Below are positions 62,881 to 64,000 of a stretch of 64,000 nt of DNA, one piece after another (the stretch's first letter is position 1; the number at the start of each line of letters is the position of its first letter). A program made the translations under genes and the position numbers. The notes under the pieces were generated by a model that saw nothing but the letters and a program-made list of their open reading frames with translations, was not told where the DNA came from and searched no databases. The stretch comes from Vibrio sp. UBA2441 (GTDB lineage: Bacteria > Pseudomonadota > Gammaproteobacteria > Enterobacterales > Vibrionaceae). The stretch is taken from the NCBI GenBank assembly GCA_002342685.1, contig DDQN01000094.1, positions 37,779-101,778 of the forward strand. The letters are read 5' to 3'.

Positions 62881-63819
62881 TCAATCTTTTGTAAAATTAG
62901 CTTCTGAAAAATGCTCAAGGTCGTAAGGTGTTTGTTGATAAACGCAATAATTTAACCAGTTTAAAAATAGTAAATGACCATGGCTTCGCCAACTTGCGAT
63001 AGGTGAATTGTCTGGATTATCGTTAGGATAATAGTTCACAGGAATTGCAGGATCCATTCCTTCACTCAAATCTCTTATATACTCATGATGTAGAGTGTAA
63101 GACTCATATTCGGGATGACCTGTGACGAAAACATTCCGCTTGTCCTTCGTTGCGGCGAGATAGACCCCTGCTACATCGGAGGTTGCCAGAATATCTAAAT
63201 CGGTATTCGATTCTAAAAACTCATAACTAAAATCTGCATATCTAGAGTGAGGAGCCAAAAAGTTATCATCAAAACCCCTTAGTATCGGATGATGTACATC
63301 ATGAGTCGCATGATTATAAACACCAGACAATTTCTCTTTACGTGTTTTTTTTGGTAAGTCATACAGCAGTTTTAATCCCGCTTGTGCAGCCCAGCAAACA
63401 AATAAAGTCGATGTCACGTGCTCCTTGGCCCAGTTCATTATGCTCTCAAGATGATCCCAGTAGATTACATCCTCAAATTGAACTAAGCCTAATGGTGCTC
63501 CAGTAATGATTAACCCATCAAAGTTACGATTTTTTACCGTTTCAAACTGACGATAGAAAGCGTCCAAATGCTCCGTAGGTGTATTCTTACTTGGCCTGTT
63601 ATCAATTCGAAGCAACTCAACATCTATTTGCAAAGGGCTATTTGAAAGCAACCTAAGAAACTGGGTTTCTGTTTCTATTTTCTTTGGCATCAAATTAAGA
63701 ATTAAAACTTTAAGCGGACGTATTTCCTGAGTCGATGCTCGAGACATAGGCATTACAAAGATATTCTCATTCTTCAGCACATCGGAAGCGGGAAGTTGAT
63801 CGGGTATTCTAATTGGCAC
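62881..63819 (-). CDS. metA: Homoserine O-succinyltransferase
   Basis: MetA acylates homoserine in the first step of methionine synthesis. Start is set at GTG (63819), 3-4 bases after GGAGAGA, rather than the ATG 12 bases upstream. With this start the catalytic cysteine is C142, with H235 and E237, exactly the E. coli numbers. Other family segments, MPKKIETETQFLRLLSNSP and CWAAQAGL, are present. 312 residues. It is 197 bases upstream of metH on the same strand; each has its own met boxes. Confidence 0.96.
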   Translation of the reverse strand: MPIRIPDQLPASDVLKNENIFVMPMSRASTQEIRPLKVLILNLMPKKIETETQFLRLLSNSPLQIDVELLRIDNRPSKNTPTEHLDAFYRQFETVKNRNFDGLIITGAPLGLVQFEDVIYWDHLESIMNWAKEHVTSTLFVCWAAQAGLKLLYDLPKKTRKEKLSGVYNHATHDVHHPILRGFDDNFLAPHSRYADFSYEFLESNTDLDILATSDVAGVYLAATKDKRNVFVTGHPEYESYTLHHEYIRDLSEGMDPAIPVNYYPNDNPDNSPIASWRSHGHLLFLNWLNYCVYQQTPYDLEHFSEANFTKD

Positions 63820-63832
63820 GGCTCTCTCCATA

Positions 63833-63864
63833 AGCTATCTAGACGTCCATACAGCCAGACTAGC
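63833..63864 (-). promoter_or_regulatory. Four tandem met boxes (MetJ operator) upstream of metA
   Basis: Plus-strand reading gives AGCTATCT, AGACGTCC, ATACAGCC and AGACTAGC in direct 8-base succession. Matches to AGACGTCT are 5, 7, 4 and 5 of 8. The array begins 14 bases upstream of the metA GTG and would block the promoter or the start of transcription. Multi-box arrays give strong MetJ repression. Confidence 0.75.
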
Positions 63865-64000
63865 CTATTAATAAGGTTATGTCGAGATAAATGAGAGGTT
63901 GTACATGTTAGACACGAAGTTCAGATGAGTGTAACGGGGAAGCACTAATGTCACGAAGACCATAGATGGTCGAGAGTAACCACTTCACTGTGTCTATTCA
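63865..64000. other. Window end upstream of metA
   Basis: No gene is seen in the last 136 bases. An AT-rich TTATTAAT on the minus strand near 63867-63874 may be the metA -10. A GACCAT/ATGGTC inverted pair lies near 63958-63971 with a 2-base loop; its role is unknown. Confidence 0.35.

Noticed and set aside
63820..64000. SAM riboswitch upstream of metA
   Set aside because: None of the recognisable SAM riboswitch cores was seen; the tandem met boxes explain control better.

Overview
The window is a stretch of gammaproteobacterial chromosome, almost certainly from a Vibrio or a close Vibrionaceae relative. The evidence is the complete MSHA pilus cluster in its Vibrio order next to mreBCD, a CsgD/VpsT-like regulator between ssb and galU, a PglL-type O-oligosaccharyltransferase after uvrA, and proteins that align residue for residue with E. 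coli counterparts. Coding density is high and base composition is moderate to AT-rich. No rRNA, tRNA, CRISPR array, prophage or intact insertion sequence was seen. The genus call and gene-order comparisons rest on memory, not on a search.

Layout. 1-2034 (+): end of pyrB, pyrI, an ArgR-family repressor and ridA. 2080-7383 (-): mlaFEDCB, ibaG, murA and a PlsC-type acyltransferase (lipid transport, peptidoglycan precursor and phospholipid synthesis). 7684-16972 (+): yrbG, kdsD, kdsC, lptC, lptA, lptB, rpoN, hpf, ptsN, rapZ, npr, then mgtE (LPS inner core and export, sigma-54 and nitrogen PTS). 17478-30319: pmbA, darP, tldD, a nitrilase-family amidase, yhdP, rng, a Maf pyrophosphatase and mreDCB, all on the minus strand except darP. 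30469-48293 (-): csrD and mshI-J-K-L-M-N-E-G-F-B-A-C-D-O-P-Q. 48474-55847: ssb (-), CsgD-like regulator, galU, uvrA, pglL-like (+). 55875-63819: class V aminotransferase (-), lysine-riboswitch-controlled lysC (+), metH and metA (-).

The genes form coherent modules. Envelope biogenesis dominates: outer-membrane lipid asymmetry (Mla, YhdP), LPS (Kds, Lpt), peptidoglycan and shape (MurA, MreBCD). The second theme is surface attachment: MSHA pilus, a CsrD-type GGDEF/EAL-like protein upstream of it, an MshE ATPase with c-di-GMP-binding repeats, a CsgD-like regulator and GalU. The third is aspartate-family amino-acid synthesis under three recognisable controls: lysine riboswitch on lysC, tandem met boxes at metA and metH.

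The structure not explained by genes is mainly at 16980-17470, between convergent mgtE and pmbA. It holds eight perfect GGGTTAT heptamers, with G-quadruplex potential, followed by a 112-bp unit repeated about 3.5 times. Related pieces occur at 19471-19546 and 27821-27872, and a more distant one in the 2044-2066 terminator. Other points are an ArgR paralogue beside pyrBI with Asn at a position that is Asp in E. coli ArgR, a 29-bp palindrome just ahead of the lysine riboswitch, and a perfect LexA box at uvrA. No wholly new multi-gene system was found. Several start codons were moved to better-supported positions (mlaC, lptB, mshF, mshB, mshA, mshD, mshN, mshM, mshJ, uvrA, lysC, metH, metA).
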